Below, one piece after another: positions 20,578 through 31,918 of a stretch of 64,000 nucleotides of DNA. Numbering within the stretch: the stretch's first letter is position 1; each line of letters starts with the position of its first letter. The DNA lies in the NCBI GenBank assembly GCA_002095075.2, contig LVCE01000005.1, forward strand, positions 62,001 to 126,000, written 5' to 3'. Under the pieces are notes generated by a model. That model was not told the DNA's origin and did not search any database. It saw nothing but the letters and a program-made list of their open reading frames with translations. This DNA comes from Francisella endosymbiont of Ornithodoros moubata. Its GTDB lineage: Bacteria > Pseudomonadota > Gammaproteobacteria > Francisellales > Francisellaceae. A program made the position numbers and the translations under genes.

Positions 20578-21950
20578 TAGCTAGGTTTACCTTTACTAAA
20601 ATCACCAATTATTATAGTAGCATTGATACCTTTTGGTTTAGTTTCTGTTGTTTGTGTAGTTTTAGCTGCTACAGCACTTGTTGCTTTAGCATGTTTGTCT
20701 TGCTTAAGTGGATAAATTTGCGCAACACTATTACCTTTGTCAACCTGATAATTACTTAGTATACTATCATAGATAACTTTATCACTATAAGCATCAACTA
20801 AGTATGTAGTTCCATTATCAGCTTCAATAACAATTCCTTTCTCGGTTGGGACTAACTGTCCGGAAATACCATAATCAAAAATATCACTTTTAGGAGTTAA
20901 CTTGTATATGCCAAGATACTCACCATTTAATGAGTTAAAAAAGTGTAGATAACCTTGGTAGTCAGCAACAACTATTAAGCCTTTATAATAAACTGGCGCA
21001 GTTATTTTACGCCATTTTAGAATATCTTGAGTCCAGACAGTATCACCAGTTTGTATATCATAAGCTTTTAGCTCACTATTATCTTGAGTAGTAAAAATAA
21101 CCCCATTGTTAATTGCCATATTATTGATAATAGAGGCTTTTTTAGCCCAAAGCATTTTACCATTATCTTTATCTAAAGCAACTATAGCTCCTTGGTAAGC
21201 GGTAAAAATAAGATAGTGATCATACAACATTGGGTTAGCGGTGATGATGTCTACCATTTTATCAGCAGGTGATGAGCCGTGAGAAATCGCTATCAGTATA
21301 TTGATGGTTCTATCACCACTTTTTATAGTAAAGCCTAAAACTGCACCAAAAGCATTACCAACCATTACGGTATCATTAAGAACTATAGGTGATGAGTTAC
21401 TAGGTAATGTAATCTCAGGAATGTTATTTGAAACACTCCATTCTTTAGAACCATTTCTTGCATCAAATGCTGAAACTGAGCCATCATGAGTTTGTAAATA
21501 AATTGAATTATCGTAAATTGTTGGCTGGGAAAAAATACTGCTTGGAGCATCTGTACGCCATAGAGTTTGGCCATCTTTACCATCTATAGCAGTCAATGTT
21601 CCTTTTATAGAGCCAAAAATAACAGCGTTTGCTATAGTATTTGGTTGTGCTGATAGACTTGTACCAGTATCATTTTTCCAGATTATTTTGCCATTAGTAA
21701 TTGCTAAACCGTATGCCATACCATTTTGGTTAGGGACAAATATAGTATTATTTGCATAAGCAGGAGCAACATTGTAATTTGCTAATCCACCATTACCATT
21801 TCCTGTTTTTCTCTTCCATATAACTTTTACATAAGTTTCTTTAGGAGGTTTCTCAACTAATGGCGTAGGAGGTGGGACATTACTCTTAGAACAACTAGTT
21901 GCTAATACAGACAACAGCAAAGGAGCCGTAATAAATAATAGTTTTTTCAT
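20577..21950 (-). CDS. bamB: Outer-membrane assembly lipoprotein BamB
   Basis: 457-residue lipoprotein of the BAM complex that inserts beta-barrel proteins in the outer membrane. The signal peptide ends at a lipobox LATSC with the lipidated Cys20. The rest is a series of PQQ-like beta-propeller blades, for example ATNGKIIWKNDTGTSLSAQP, KDGQTLWRTDAP, RNGSKEWSVSNN, DNGKMLWAKKA and QTGDTVWTQDI. It is longer than E. coli BamB (392) because of a roughly 60-residue low-complexity tail rich in Lys, Ala and Thr. Its ATG is 2 bases after the yfgM stop, the order usually seen. Confidence 0.92.
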   Translation of the reverse strand: MKKLLFITAPLLLSVLATSCSKSNVPPPTPLVEKPPKETYVKVIWKRKTGNGNGGLANYNVAPAYANNTIFVPNQNGMAYGLAITNGKIIWKNDTGTSLSAQPNTIANAVIFGSIKGTLTAIDGKDGQTLWRTDAPSSIFSQPTIYDNSIYLQTHDGSVSAFDARNGSKEWSVSNNIPEITLPSNSSPIVLNDTVMVGNAFGAVLGFTIKSGDRTINILIAISHGSSPADKMVDIITANPMLYDHYLIFTAYQGAIVALDKDNGKMLWAKKASIINNMAINNGVIFTTQDNSELKAYDIQTGDTVWTQDILKWRKITAPVYYKGLIVVADYQGYLHFFNSLNGEYLGIYKLTPKSDIFDYGISGQLVPTEKGIVIEADNGTTYLVDAYSDKVIYDSILSNYQVDKGNSVAQIYPLKQDKHAKATSAVAAKTTQTTETKPKGINATIIIGDFSKGKPS

Positions 21951-21952
21951 AA

Positions 21953-22591
21953 CTAGTTAGTATTGTTTATAAGTTGACTAATAATCTGTTTAAATTGACC
22001 AGAACTATTAAGATCTTGTAAAGCTTTTTGCCAAGTTTCAATGGATTTTGTTTTATCTTTTTTCTCTCTATATGCTTGTCCTAATAACATCAAAGGATAG
22101 GCATTTTCTTTAAAAGATTTGATATTTTGAAGCGTTTTAATAGCTTGATCAGGTTGATTTGCTAAGATGTATAGTCGAGCAAGCTTTACTTTGCTAATAT
22201 CGCTAAGGCTATCTTTATGGTTATTTTCTATACTTTGTTGTAGTACTGCAATAGTTTTTGGTAGATTAGTAACATTTATATTGAAGTTTTTTGTATCTAG
22301 TTTCGTTGTTGTAGTATATAGGTTAGCTAGTTGCCAACTTGCGAATATACCAAAGCTAGTATTTGGATAGTCGTTAATTACTTGCTCAAATTTGGAGATT
22401 TTTGTCTCAAGATGTGATTTTGGATTTTCATTAGCTATTAGCGCCTTTTGATACATTGTTGCTGCCTCGAGCATTTTTTTATCATTGCTAGAGTTGTAAA
22501 ACTGCAAAATTATCGCGCAAATTATTACAAATATGATTATTCCAGCTATCGTATACAGAACTTGATTTTGTTTCTTGGATAAGTTTTTCAT
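21953..22591 (-). CDS. yfgM: YfgM-like TPR inner-membrane protein
   Basis: 212 residues with one N-terminal membrane helix (about 13-31) and a periplasmic TPR-like region (IENNHKDSLSDISKVKLARL, NQPDQAIKTLQNI and LLGQAYREKKDKTKSIETWQ). In E. coli YfgM works with PpiD at the SecYEG translocon. The position directly before bamB, with a 2-base gap, is conserved in gammaproteobacteria and supports the call more than the sequence alone. It is divergent from hemA. Confidence 0.8.
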   Translation of the reverse strand: MKNLSKKQNQVLYTIAGIIIFVIICAIILQFYNSSNDKKMLEAATMYQKALIANENPKSHLETKISKFEQVINDYPNTSFGIFASWQLANLYTTTTKLDTKNFNINVTNLPKTIAVLQQSIENNHKDSLSDISKVKLARLYILANQPDQAIKTLQNIKSFKENAYPLMLLGQAYREKKDKTKSIETWQKALQDLNSSGQFKQIISQLINNTN

Positions 22592-22770
22592 ATTAGTGAC
22601 GTCTACAAATTTATTGAGTTTCTAGTAAACATATAACATCTTAACATAAAAGTTACCAACGTTGTAATTTTATTAATCAGATTAGAATGTAATGTCTTAG
22701 TCTTTTGTGTTAAAATATGCTTTTGTTTTTCTAGGTTAGTTTATTTTATTACATTTAATAATATTTGAAT

Positions 22771-24015
22771 ATGGCATTAATATCTTTAGCAATTGATTAT
22801 AAAAAGTCTCCGATAGAAGTTCGTAGTGAGTTTGCACTCTCTGGTTTAGATGTATCTATGTTGTATAGGTCAATACTTGCTATAGATGGTGCTGTACATG
22901 CTGTAATCTTATCTACTTGTAATCGCACCGAAGTGTACCTTGAAATATCTGATCTAAGAGTTGTCGATGATGTTTTGGTATGGTGGCAAGGCTATGTTAA
23001 AAATCCTAATTACAAAATAAAAGATTATTTTAAGCTAAGACAAGGTACAGAAGTAATCATGCACCTTATGAAATTAGCTTGTGGTTTAGAATCAATGGTT
23101 TTAGGTGAACCACAAATATTAGGACAAGTTAAAGACTCTTACACTCTTAGTAAAAAAAATCATGCTATCGGTAAAGAACTAGATAGGGTTTTTCAGAAAG
23201 TTTTTGCAACTGCTAAAAGAGTACGCAGTGAAACTAGAATTGGTCATTGTCCCGTTTCAGTTGCATTCTCAGCAATCACTTTGGCTAAAAGACAACTAGA
23301 TAATATTTCTAGCAAAAATGTCCTTATCATTGGTGCTGGTCAAACAGGAGAACTTTTGTTTCGTCATGTTACAGCGCTTGCTCCTAAGCAGATAATGTTA
23401 GCAAACCGTACTATCGAGAAAGCACACAAGATTACTTCTGCTTTTAGAAATGCTAGTGCTCATTACTTATCAGAACTACCGCAATTGATCAAAAAAGCTG
23501 ACATTATAATTGCTGCAGTGAATGTTTCGGAATATATTGTTACACGCAAAGATGTTGGTGATAAACCTAGAGTTTTTATTGATATATCAATACCACAAGC
23601 TTTAGATCCTAAATTAGGTGAGTTAGAGCAAAATGTCTATTATTGTGTTGATGATATTAATGCAGTTATTGAAGATAACAAAGATAAAAGAAAACATGAG
23701 AGCTCTAAAGCTCAAAAAATTATTGTAAAATCTCTTGAGGAATATCTTGAAAAAGAAAAAGCTATTATCTCAAATAGCGCGATTAAAGAACTTTTTCAAA
23801 AGGCTGATGGCTTGGTTGACCTATCACTAGAGAAAAGCTTAGCTAAAATGAAAAATGGTAAAGATGCCGAAGAGATAATTAAAAGATTTGCCTATGAAAT
23901 TAAAAAGAAAGTTTTACACTACCCTGTTGTAGGAATGAAAGAAGCTTCTAAGCAGGGTAGAAATGACTGTCTTGTATGTATGAAACGTATGTTTGGTTTA
24001 AATATGGAAAAATAA
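22771..24015 (+). CDS. hemA: Glutamyl-tRNA reductase
   Basis: 414-residue enzyme that reduces glutamyl-tRNA to glutamate-1-semialdehyde, the first committed step of C5 tetrapyrrole synthesis. The catalytic cysteine is Cys50 in STCNRTEVY; GLESMVLGEPQILGQVK and the NADPH-binding VLIIGAGQTGEL are present. I chose the ATG at 22771 over the in-frame TTG at 22765 because the protein then begins MALISLAIDYKKSP like its relatives. prfA begins on the very next base after its stop, and prmC follows, the common hemA-prfA-prmC order. Confidence 0.96.
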   Translation: MALISLAIDYKKSPIEVRSEFALSGLDVSMLYRSILAIDGAVHAVILSTCNRTEVYLEISDLRVVDDVLVWWQGYVKNPNYKIKDYFKLRQGTEVIMHLMKLACGLESMVLGEPQILGQVKDSYTLSKKNHAIGKELDRVFQKVFATAKRVRSETRIGHCPVSVAFSAITLAKRQLDNISSKNVLIIGAGQTGELLFRHVTALAPKQIMLANRTIEKAHKITSAFRNASAHYLSELPQLIKKADIIIAAVNVSEYIVTRKDVGDKPRVFIDISIPQALDPKLGELEQNVYYCVDDINAVIEDNKDKRKHESSKAQKIIVKSLEEYLEKEKAIISNSAIKELFQKADGLVDLSLEKSLAKMKNGKDAEEIIKRFAYEIKKKVLHYPVVGMKEASKQGRNDCLVCMKRMFGLNMEK

Positions 24016-25101
24016 ATGAAAGATTCTATTAAAGCAAAATTGCAAAGATTGATAGAAAGGCATGAGGAAGTTAATGCCTTATTAAGTGATGTAGAGATTA
24101 CCTCTGATCAAAATAAGTTTAGAGACTTATTAAAAGAGTACTCTCATCTTGAGCCGATTGTAAAGGCTTTTAAAGAGTATTCTCAAGCTTTAGAAGATAA
24201 ACAATCCGCTTATGAAATGCTTAATGAAAAAGACGCTGAGCTTGTTGAGATGGCAAAAGAAGAGCTAAAGTTAGCTAATGAGGTTATTGAAAAACTTGAG
24301 AGTGAATTACAAATACTTCTTTTACCTCGTGATCCTAATGATGATGCTAACGTTTTCCTAGAGATTAGAGCTGGGACTGGTGGTGATGAGGCTTCGATAT
24401 TTTCAGGTGATTTGTTTAAAATGTATTCAAGGTACGCTGAGCAAAGAGGCTGGAAGATTGAGGTAATATCAGCTAGTGAAGGTGAACATGGTGGTTACAA
24501 GGAAATTATCTCAAGAATATATGGTGATGGTGTGTATTCACAGTTGAAGTTTGAATCTGGTGCTCATAGAGTACAAAGAGTTCCTGCTACAGAGTCACAA
24601 GGTAGAATCCATACTTCAGCATGTACTGTTGCAGTTATGCCTGAGGCTGATGAAGTTGAGGGAATTGATATTAACCCAGCAGATCTAAAAATTGATACAT
24701 TTAGAGCATCTGGTGCTGGTGGACAGCATGTTAACAAAACTGACTCAGCAATTAGGATTACCTATATCCCAACTGGAGTGGTTGTCGAGTGTCAAGATCA
24801 ACGCTCTCAACATAAAAACCGTGCAGCAGCAATGTCTATGCTTAAATCAAAACTTCTACAAGCTGAAATTGATAAACAGCAAAAAGAGCAGTCTGATACA
24901 CGTAAGAGCCTAGTAGGTAGTGGTGATAGATCAGAGAGAATTAGAACTTATAATTACCCTCAAGGTAGAGTTACCGATCATCGTATAAATTTAACTCTTT
25001 ATAAGCTTGATGAGTTTATGGAGGGTAGTCTAGATAGTATTATACAACCACTAATTCTAGAGCATCAGGCGGATCTTTTAGCAACTATGTCTGATGAGTA
25101 G
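24016..25101 (+). CDS. prfA: Peptide chain release factor 1
   Basis: 361-residue class I release factor reading UAA and UAG. The catalytic GGQ is at residues 235-237 ([18 protein letters not shown]), and the PxT-type recognition element lies in [16 protein letters not shown], which identifies RF1 and not RF2. It starts directly after the hemA stop and overlaps prmC by 8 bases, so translation is likely coupled. prmC encodes the enzyme that methylates this GGQ glutamine. Confidence 0.97.
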   Translation: MKDSIKAKLQRLIERHEEVNALLSDVEITSDQNKFRDLLKEYSHLEPIVKAFKEYSQALEDKQSAYEMLNEKDAELVEMAKEELKLANEVIEKLESELQILLLPRDPNDDANVFLEIRAGTGGDEASIFSGDLFKMYSRYAEQRGWKIEVISASEGEHGGYKEIISRIYGDGVYSQLKFESGAHRVQRVPATESQGRIHTSACTVAVMPEADEVEGIDINPADLKIDTFRASGAGGQHVNKTDSAIRITYIPTGVVVECQDQRSQHKNRAAAMSMLKSKLLQAEIDKQQKEQSDTRKSLVGSGDRSERIRTYNYPQGRVTDHRINLTLYKLDEFMEGSLDSIIQPLILEHQADLLATMSDE

Positions 25102-25948
25102 TAATATTACAATCTCTCAATTACTAGCAACTAGCCTAGCTAATTTTAATCAATCCAATATAGTAAAGCATGAGTTACAAATGATTATTTGTGATACTTT
25201 AGGTGTTGATAAAACATATCTTTATCTAAATTCAGATAGTCAACTTGACAGTAATATAGTTAAACTAATAGATGCTAAAATATCGCGTCTTCTAGCTGGT
25301 GAGCCATTCACTTATATTCTTGGTTATAAGTATTTTTGGAATCAAAAACTTTATGTAACTAAAGATACGCTTATACCACGTGCGGATACTGAAGTATTGG
25401 TATCTACAGTTTTAGATGATATAGTTGATAAAAATGCTGATATTAAAATACTTGATCTTGGCACGGGTACAGGAGCAATAGCGTTAGCTTTAGCAGCTGA
25501 GCTAGCAAATAGTCAAGTTGTTGCGGTTGATCTGCATCAGCAGACCCTTGATGTTGCTAAAAAAAATACTCGATCAAATAATATCACTAATGTCAAATTT
25601 ATCCAGAGTAGTTGGTATACAAGCCTTGACGATGGTAAATTTGATATTATAGTTTCTAATCCGCCATATATAGGTTTGGCTGATACAAACATTGATCAAA
25701 GCGTCAAAGACTATGAACCTGCAGAGTCTTTATTTGCCAAAGATAATGGTTTAGCAGATATTAAGATAATTATATCTCAAGCAAACAACTTTCTAAAACA
25801 AAATGGTTGTATTTATATAGAGCATGATTTCACTCAGGCAAATGCTGTTGCAGCGTTATTTTCACAGTATAATTTTACTGATATTAATACAATTAAAGAT
25901 TTAAATAATAACGATAGATGTACTAAGGCGCGACTTAGCTATTTATGA
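25094..25948 (+). CDS. prmC: Release factor glutamine methyltransferase
   Basis: 284-residue SAM-dependent enzyme that N5-methylates the GGQ glutamine of RF1 and RF2. Motif I is [14 protein letters not shown] and the glutamine-binding NPPY is at residues 189-192. The start overlaps the last 8 bases of prfA. Its 3' end overlaps the convergent rlmH gene by 10 bases, leaving no room for a separate terminator between them. Confidence 0.95.
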   Translation: MSSNITISQLLATSLANFNQSNIVKHELQMIICDTLGVDKTYLYLNSDSQLDSNIVKLIDAKISRLLAGEPFTYILGYKYFWNQKLYVTKDTLIPRADTEVLVSTVLDDIVDKNADIKILDLGTGTGAIALALAAELANSQVVAVDLHQQTLDVAKKNTRSNNITNVKFIQSSWYTSLDDGKFDIIVSNPPYIGLADTNIDQSVKDYEPAESLFAKDNGLADIKIIISQANNFLKQNGCIYIEHDFTQANAVAALFSQYNFTDINTIKDLNNNDRCTKARLSYL

Positions 25949-26406
25949 TAGGGATGACCTTCTAGTATTGTATAAGCTCTATAGAGTTGTTCAGCAATAA
26001 TAATACGCACTAAAGGGTGAGGAAAAGTCATTTTTGATATTGATATTTTCTCTTTTGCAATTTCTTTAACACTTTGGTCAATACCGTCAGGACCACCAAT
26101 TAGAATCACAACACTTGTATTATTAAATTTCCAATTTTGCATTTTCTCTGCTAACTCTTCGGTTGAGGTGATTTTAGAATTAACATCAAGTATCACCAAG
26201 TGATCATAATGATTGAGTTTACTAATAATTGTTTTAGCTTCTTGTTCCATCCATAGTTTAGGATTACCAGTTTTGGACCGTTTAGCTATTGGTAGTTCGA
26301 TTAACTCAAGAGGTATTAATTTACTTAAACGTTTCTTATATTCATCATAGCCATCACTAACCCATTTAGGTGGTTTTTCTCCAAGTGTGATTATTTTTAT
26401 TTTCAT
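25939..26406 (-). CDS. rlmH: 23S rRNA pseudouridine-1915 N3-methyltransferase
   Basis: 155-residue SPOUT methyltransferase that modifies pseudouridine 1915 of 23S rRNA in assembled ribosomes. The SAM-binding knot elements VVILIGGPDGID and the C-terminal FPHPLVRIIIAEQLYRAYTI are textbook. It lies 3 bases after the yaaA stop on the same strand, so they probably share a transcript, and overlaps the end of prmC by 10 bases. Confidence 0.95.
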   Translation of the reverse strand: MKIKIITLGEKPPKWVSDGYDEYKKRLSKLIPLELIELPIAKRSKTGNPKLWMEQEAKTIISKLNHYDHLVILDVNSKITSTEELAEKMQNWKFNNTSVVILIGGPDGIDQSVKEIAKEKISISKMTFPHPLVRIIIAEQLYRAYTILEGHPYHK

Positions 26407-26409
26407 GGT

Positions 26410-27174
26410 TTACCTTGTAAAGCACAAAATGTTTTCTTGTGAGAAGTCTGGATTAAATTGGTAACTTGCTACATTGAAGTTTTTGATATCACTAATATCT
26501 TTAATTCTATTTTCAAGAATAAATCTAGCCATTAAGCCGCGAGCTTTTTTGGCATGGATGCCAATAGTCTTATATGTACCTGCTTTATTCTCTTTGAAGT
26601 CAATATCTAACCATTTAGCATTTAAAGACTTTTTATCTATGGCTTGAGAGTACTCATTAGAGGCAAGGTTTATCAAAATTTTATTTTGCTGTTGGCTAAA
26701 ATACTCATTTAATTGAGTTGTGATTTTATCTTGCCAATACTTATGCAGAATTTTGCCTTCAATTTTAATGTTTGTGCCCATTTCGAGTCTATAAGCTTGT
26801 ATTAAATCAAGAGGGCGAATCAATCCATATAGACCAGATAGCATTAATAAATGACTTTGTGAATACTCTATGGTTTTACTATTTAAAGTATCTGCTTCTA
26901 GTCCTTTGTATACATCACCACTAAAAGTAAATATTGCAGCTTTTGCATTTGACTTATCATATTTATTAGGATCAAAGTTGTTGTGTTTAGCAAATATTTC
27001 TTCAGCTAATTTAGGGCTAATTTTCATTAGTTTTTCTATTTCTTCAACTTCATAATGCTTTAGAGTGTTTATAAGTTTTGTTATTTGTTCCTTAAATATT
27101 GGCTGCGTGAATTGATAGCCTGTTTTTATAGGCTCAAAATTTTGGCTTTTAGCTGGTGATATTACTATAATCAT
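26410..27174 (-). CDS. yaaA: Peroxide-stress protein YaaA (DUF328)
   Basis: 254-residue YaaA family protein. The signature start IVISPAKSQNFEP, the block FSGDVYKGLEADTL, LSGLYGLIRPLDLIQAYRLEMG and INLASNEYSQAI are all present. In E. coli, YaaA lowers free intracellular iron and limits Fenton damage under peroxide stress; its biochemical activity is not settled. It sits just upstream of rlmH. Confidence 0.93.
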   Translation of the reverse strand: MIIVISPAKSQNFEPIKTGYQFTQPIFKEQITKLINTLKHYEVEEIEKLMKISPKLAEEIFAKHNNFDPNKYDKSNAKAAIFTFSGDVYKGLEADTLNSKTIEYSQSHLLMLSGLYGLIRPLDLIQAYRLEMGTNIKIEGKILHKYWQDKITTQLNEYFSQQQNKILINLASNEYSQAIDKKSLNAKWLDIDFKENKAGTYKTIGIHAKKARGLMARFILENRIKDISDIKNFNVASYQFNPDFSQENILCFTR

Positions 27175-27249
27175 TTTAGTTAATATGTGTATTTTTTACT
27201 AACACAATGATACCAATTTATCTTAAATAATGGAATTTGCTTTGATAAC

Positions 27250-27278
27250 TTGTAATTTTTAGCTATATCTAGTATTAT
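27250..27278 (+). promoter_or_regulatory. Sigma-70 promoter of the 4.5S RNA gene
   Basis: TTGTAA (27250-27255) and TATTAT (27273-27278) with a 17-base spacer; the start of transcription would fall near 27285, exactly where the RNA helix begins. Confidence 0.6.
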
Positions 27279-27283
27279 ACACG

Positions 27284-27389
27284 TCGCTGACTTGGTTTCC
27301 ACGCAATGATAGATTGTGAACCCCGCTAGGTCCGGAAGGAAGCAACGGTAACTTTTGATTCATGTGCCGTGTCAAGGCTAAGTCAGCAC
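27284..27389 (+). ncRNA. ffs: 4.5S signal recognition particle RNA
   Basis: About 105-base small SRP RNA that with Ffh carries signal-anchor proteins to FtsY and SecYEG. The apical conserved loop GTCCGGAAGGAAGCA is present, with the asymmetric internal loop bases around it. The ends pair perfectly (GCTGACTT at 27286-27293 with AAGTCAGC at 27380-27387), forming the rod-like hairpin. A promoter with correct spacing lies just upstream. Exact ends are estimated. Confidence 0.93.
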
Positions 27390-27493
27390 TTCAGAAATTT
27401 TATGGTCATTTCAATTCATTACTTATAAATAATAAAAACATGTCTAACTTTAGTAATTATAATGTTAAAAATAAATCCAAGTAGAAATTATCT

Positions 27494-28719
27494 AATGTTG
27501 GTTTATCTTATAATATTTGTTTATTTTTAATTATAAATCTCTGCCAGCCATTAATGATGGATGATTTTTAGCGATCAAATATAAATGTTCTTTATAAATA
27601 ATACTGTTTGTTCTCATGTATATAATGATTATTTTTACTGGACAGGCAGAGCTTCTGCTCAAATTCTGGTAGAAGTTATTCATGTTTGATATATTTTATA
27701 GACTTGATAAATGCTTTTGCCATTACTATATTGATTGTTTACTTATAAATAAATCGGTTATTAAAAATCATGAGAACATATTATCAAAAAAATTTATTGT
27801 ATATATCTTTATTTATTATGTATTTTAGTATAACTGGATTTATAAAAAGTGCTATATAGAAAACTGCTGGTATACAATATTTATGTGGAATGAGTTTATT
27901 AGTTTATATGTTTTATACTCTTTATGTAAGAGATAATTTTTCTCCAATAAAAAGCATACTATTAGCTATAATAATTGGCTTGTATAATGAATTTTTTTAT
28001 GGTTATTTTTACTATTTTCTTTTTCTATATTTTATATAAATTCATAAAAAAAGTTAAATTAAATCGAAATACTTTATATTTTTTTGTTCCTTTTATTTTT
28101 ATCTGGTACTATAATGATTATAACACCTGGAAATTTTATCAGAACAGATGGTGTGCTTGATGGGCAGTCTGTTTTAATTTATGTTTTCCAGAATATATTT
28201 AGTATTACTATATCATTTTTCAAAACTTGAGGTTTCTTTACCCTTTATTGTTTCACTTATTACCGTGTGGCTATTAGAAAAAAATATAATAACTAAGTTA
28301 ATAATTTCTTTATGTTTAATATCTATATCACTGACTACATTTTTTATAATGTATGGTTTAGTCGTAAGAGTTAAAAGGATACATATGCTTATTTATTTTT
28401 ATATTAAATAAGTATTTTTTTGAAAGTAGGTTAGGATTATTTTTGCGTGATAAATATATTTGTTATTTTAAATTAATTTCTTTTGCTATTGTTGTAGTGT
28501 TACTCTTTATATATCTTATAGTTATATTTTATCCTATAAAAGGATTAATGAAATAGGATATTATTAACTCAGGAAAAAAATATTAGCTTAAAGCTATTGC
28601 CTTTGAGGGACTTTGTTAGGGATGGTATATATTATTTTGAACTTACTTCTGATCCTAATGGATGGTATAACAAAGAATTTGCTAATTACTATGGTTTTGA
28701 TTCAGTTAAATTAAAGTAA
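27494..28719 (+). pseudogene. DUF6056-like multi-helix membrane protein, decayed
   Basis: Broken gene read in pieces across all three forward frames: PLMMDDF, DYFYWTGRASAQILVEVIHV, LLVYMFYTLYVRDNFSP, LLAIIIGLYNEFFYG, PGNFIRTDGVLDGQS and the C-terminus FELTSDPNGWYNKEFANYYG. A DDF near the N-terminus, W-x-GR, and PGN-x-x-R are features I associate with DUF6056 and similar GT-C-like membrane proteins of surface polysaccharide loci. At least six frameshifts or stops are present. Two residual open stretches (27975-28160 and 28181-28411) are fragments, not genes. Family call moderate; pseudogene status sure. Confidence 0.5.
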
Positions 28720-29044
28720 TCATAATATTTAAACTGTTTTTTATAATTAATTTAGTACAGATTCGACTTTTTTGTACTTTTGGATAAAAGTTTATTTCTG
28801 CAAAATTAAAAAATAGCAAAAGTCACTTTTTATTTATAAGTAAATCTTATTAATATATTAAAATTTATATATTTAAAGTTTGGGAAGTAGTCATGTATAA
28901 TAATGTCATGATTTGATAAATAAAAAAGGTAATTTTATCACTTCAAATAATCATATTTTCAGTAACACTAAGTTCAGCAAATGGAGCTACATGGGCTAGA
29001 TAATTTTTCTAGTGCTAATTGAATTTAGCATATTAGAATATCAG
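28720..29044. other. Intergenic region after the DUF6056-like pseudogene
   Basis: About 325 bases before the tRNA with no open frame resembling a known protein and no clear promoter or terminator. It probably includes decayed sequence, but I can assign nothing. Confidence 0.4.
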
Positions 29045-29120
29045 TGGAACACCCAGAGGGACTCGAACCCCCGCATCCACCTCCGGAAGGCGACGCTCTA
29101 TCCAGTTAAGCTATGGGTGC
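29045..29120 (-). tRNA. tRNA-Arg (anticodon CCG)
   Basis: 76-base cloverleaf with an encoded CCA (29045-29047). Acceptor stem GCACCCA pairs with TGGGTGT, the D arm is GCTTAACTGGATAGAGC, the anticodon loop TTCCGGA gives CCG, and the T arm loop is TTCGAGT. It reads the CGG codon, rare in this AT-rich genome. Two mild oddities: the first pair is G1-U72 and the discriminator base is U, where arginine tRNAs usually have A or G. Confidence 0.93.
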
Positions 29121-29176
29121 TTGTATCAAGTTATTTATCTATGGATAAAATTAAAGTATATCTTATCGAAGATATA

Positions 29177-29205
29177 ATTATACACAAAAGCATATACAAG
29201 GTAAA
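29177..29205 (-). promoter_or_regulatory. Candidate promoter of tRNA-Arg
   Basis: On the minus strand TTTACC (29200-29205), 17 bases, TATAAT (29177-29182). The start would fall about 50 bases before the mature tRNA 5' end, a normal leader for RNase P processing. Confidence 0.45.
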
Positions 29206-29730
29206 AAAATAACAAAACCAATATCTCAACTACAAGAGCTGCTAATAAAGCTCATATTTAGTATATAAGCTACCAAAAGGATTGTAACTATAAGTAGCCC
29301 CAGTTCAAAAAGCAAAGCGTGTAAACCAAGAATAATAATTCCTCACTTTGAACGGCATACACCAAATTTTATTTCGATTATATCAAAAATATAGTTATAG
29401 ATGAAATTCCATAACATTGCTATTAGTTAAATTATAATAGCTAAGCTGGCGATATGAAATACATCTTGATGTAAAATGAACATAGCGAAAGGTGTAAATA
29501 TCACAATGCTAAAAAATTCAAACCCTATTGTGTGGATTATTCGAGCTAAAAAGCTCATACTTTTTACACTCATTTATAGATTCTTATTTATAAAGCTTAA
29601 TTATTATTATACAATTTATTGCGCTAGTTTTTTATTTAAATTTGAAAGTTTCTCTATATATATTGATTAGGCACTAAGGAATCTAAGTTTAAATATTAGA
29701 GAGAGTTTATTTGACAAAAAAATAAAAAAT
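29206..29730. other. Non-coding stretch before groES
   Basis: No gene is recognised here. A 64-codon open frame at 29476-29670 has no good ribosome site and no familiar sequence, and its codon use is like random AT-rich DNA. The right end leads into the groES promoter. Confidence 0.4.
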
Positions 29731-29733
29731 TTC

Positions 29734-29761
29734 CTTGAAAAAATTTTTTTTGACTCAATAT
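29734..29761 (+). promoter_or_regulatory. Heat-shock (RpoH-type) promoter of groESL
   Basis: CTTGAAA (29734-29740) is a perfect sigma-32 -35 element. After 13 bases CTCAATAT (29754-29761) matches 6 of 8 positions of the CCCCATNT -10 element. Transcription would start near 29768, giving a leader of about 92 bases. An RpoH promoter is expected for groESL in this group. Confidence 0.65.
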
Positions 29762-29776
29762 CTAGAGTTGCAAGAA

Positions 29777-29801
29777 CTTAGAACTATGGGATTGTTCTAA
29801 G
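29777..29801 (+). promoter_or_regulatory. Inverted repeat in the groES leader
   Basis: Perfect 8-bp arms CTTAGAAC (29777-29784) and GTTCTAAG (29794-29801) around a 9-base spacer, just after the predicted transcription start. The 9-base spacing equals that of the HrcA operator CIRCE (TTAGCACTC-N9-GAGTGCTAA), and TTAG...AC is shared, but the arms are otherwise different. It may be an operator or an RNA hairpin. Confidence 0.4.
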
Positions 29802-29859
29802 ATGTACACAAATTAAAACGTTTAAACATAAAGTTAATTAATAAAGGAGTAAGATTGTT

Positions 29860-31819
<1,960 letters not shown>

Positions 31820-31883
31820 AATCTGGTTATATTCTTTCTAAAACACAAAATACTTTTCTAAATTCTTTATTTTTACCTGTAGT

Positions 31884-31912
31884 AACCTTTATCAAATTTT
31901 AAGATAAAGGTT
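31884..31912 (+). promoter_or_regulatory. 10-bp perfect hairpin over a ribosome site
   Basis: AACCTTTATC (31884-31893) and GATAAAGGTT (31903-31912) form a perfect stem with a 9-base loop. The right arm contains AAAGG, the probable ribosome site for the ATG at 31919. There is no T run, so it is not a typical terminator of groEL. It may have controlled translation of the following permease, now a pseudogene. Confidence 0.45.
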
Positions 31913-31918
31913 CACTAT

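Noticed and set aside
29012-29212. 66-codon open frame across the tRNA-Arg region
   Set aside because: It is translated from the antisense of a clear tRNA cloverleaf.
29476-29670. 64-codon open frame upstream of groES
   Set aside because: No good ribosome site, AT-driven composition and no recognisable sequence.
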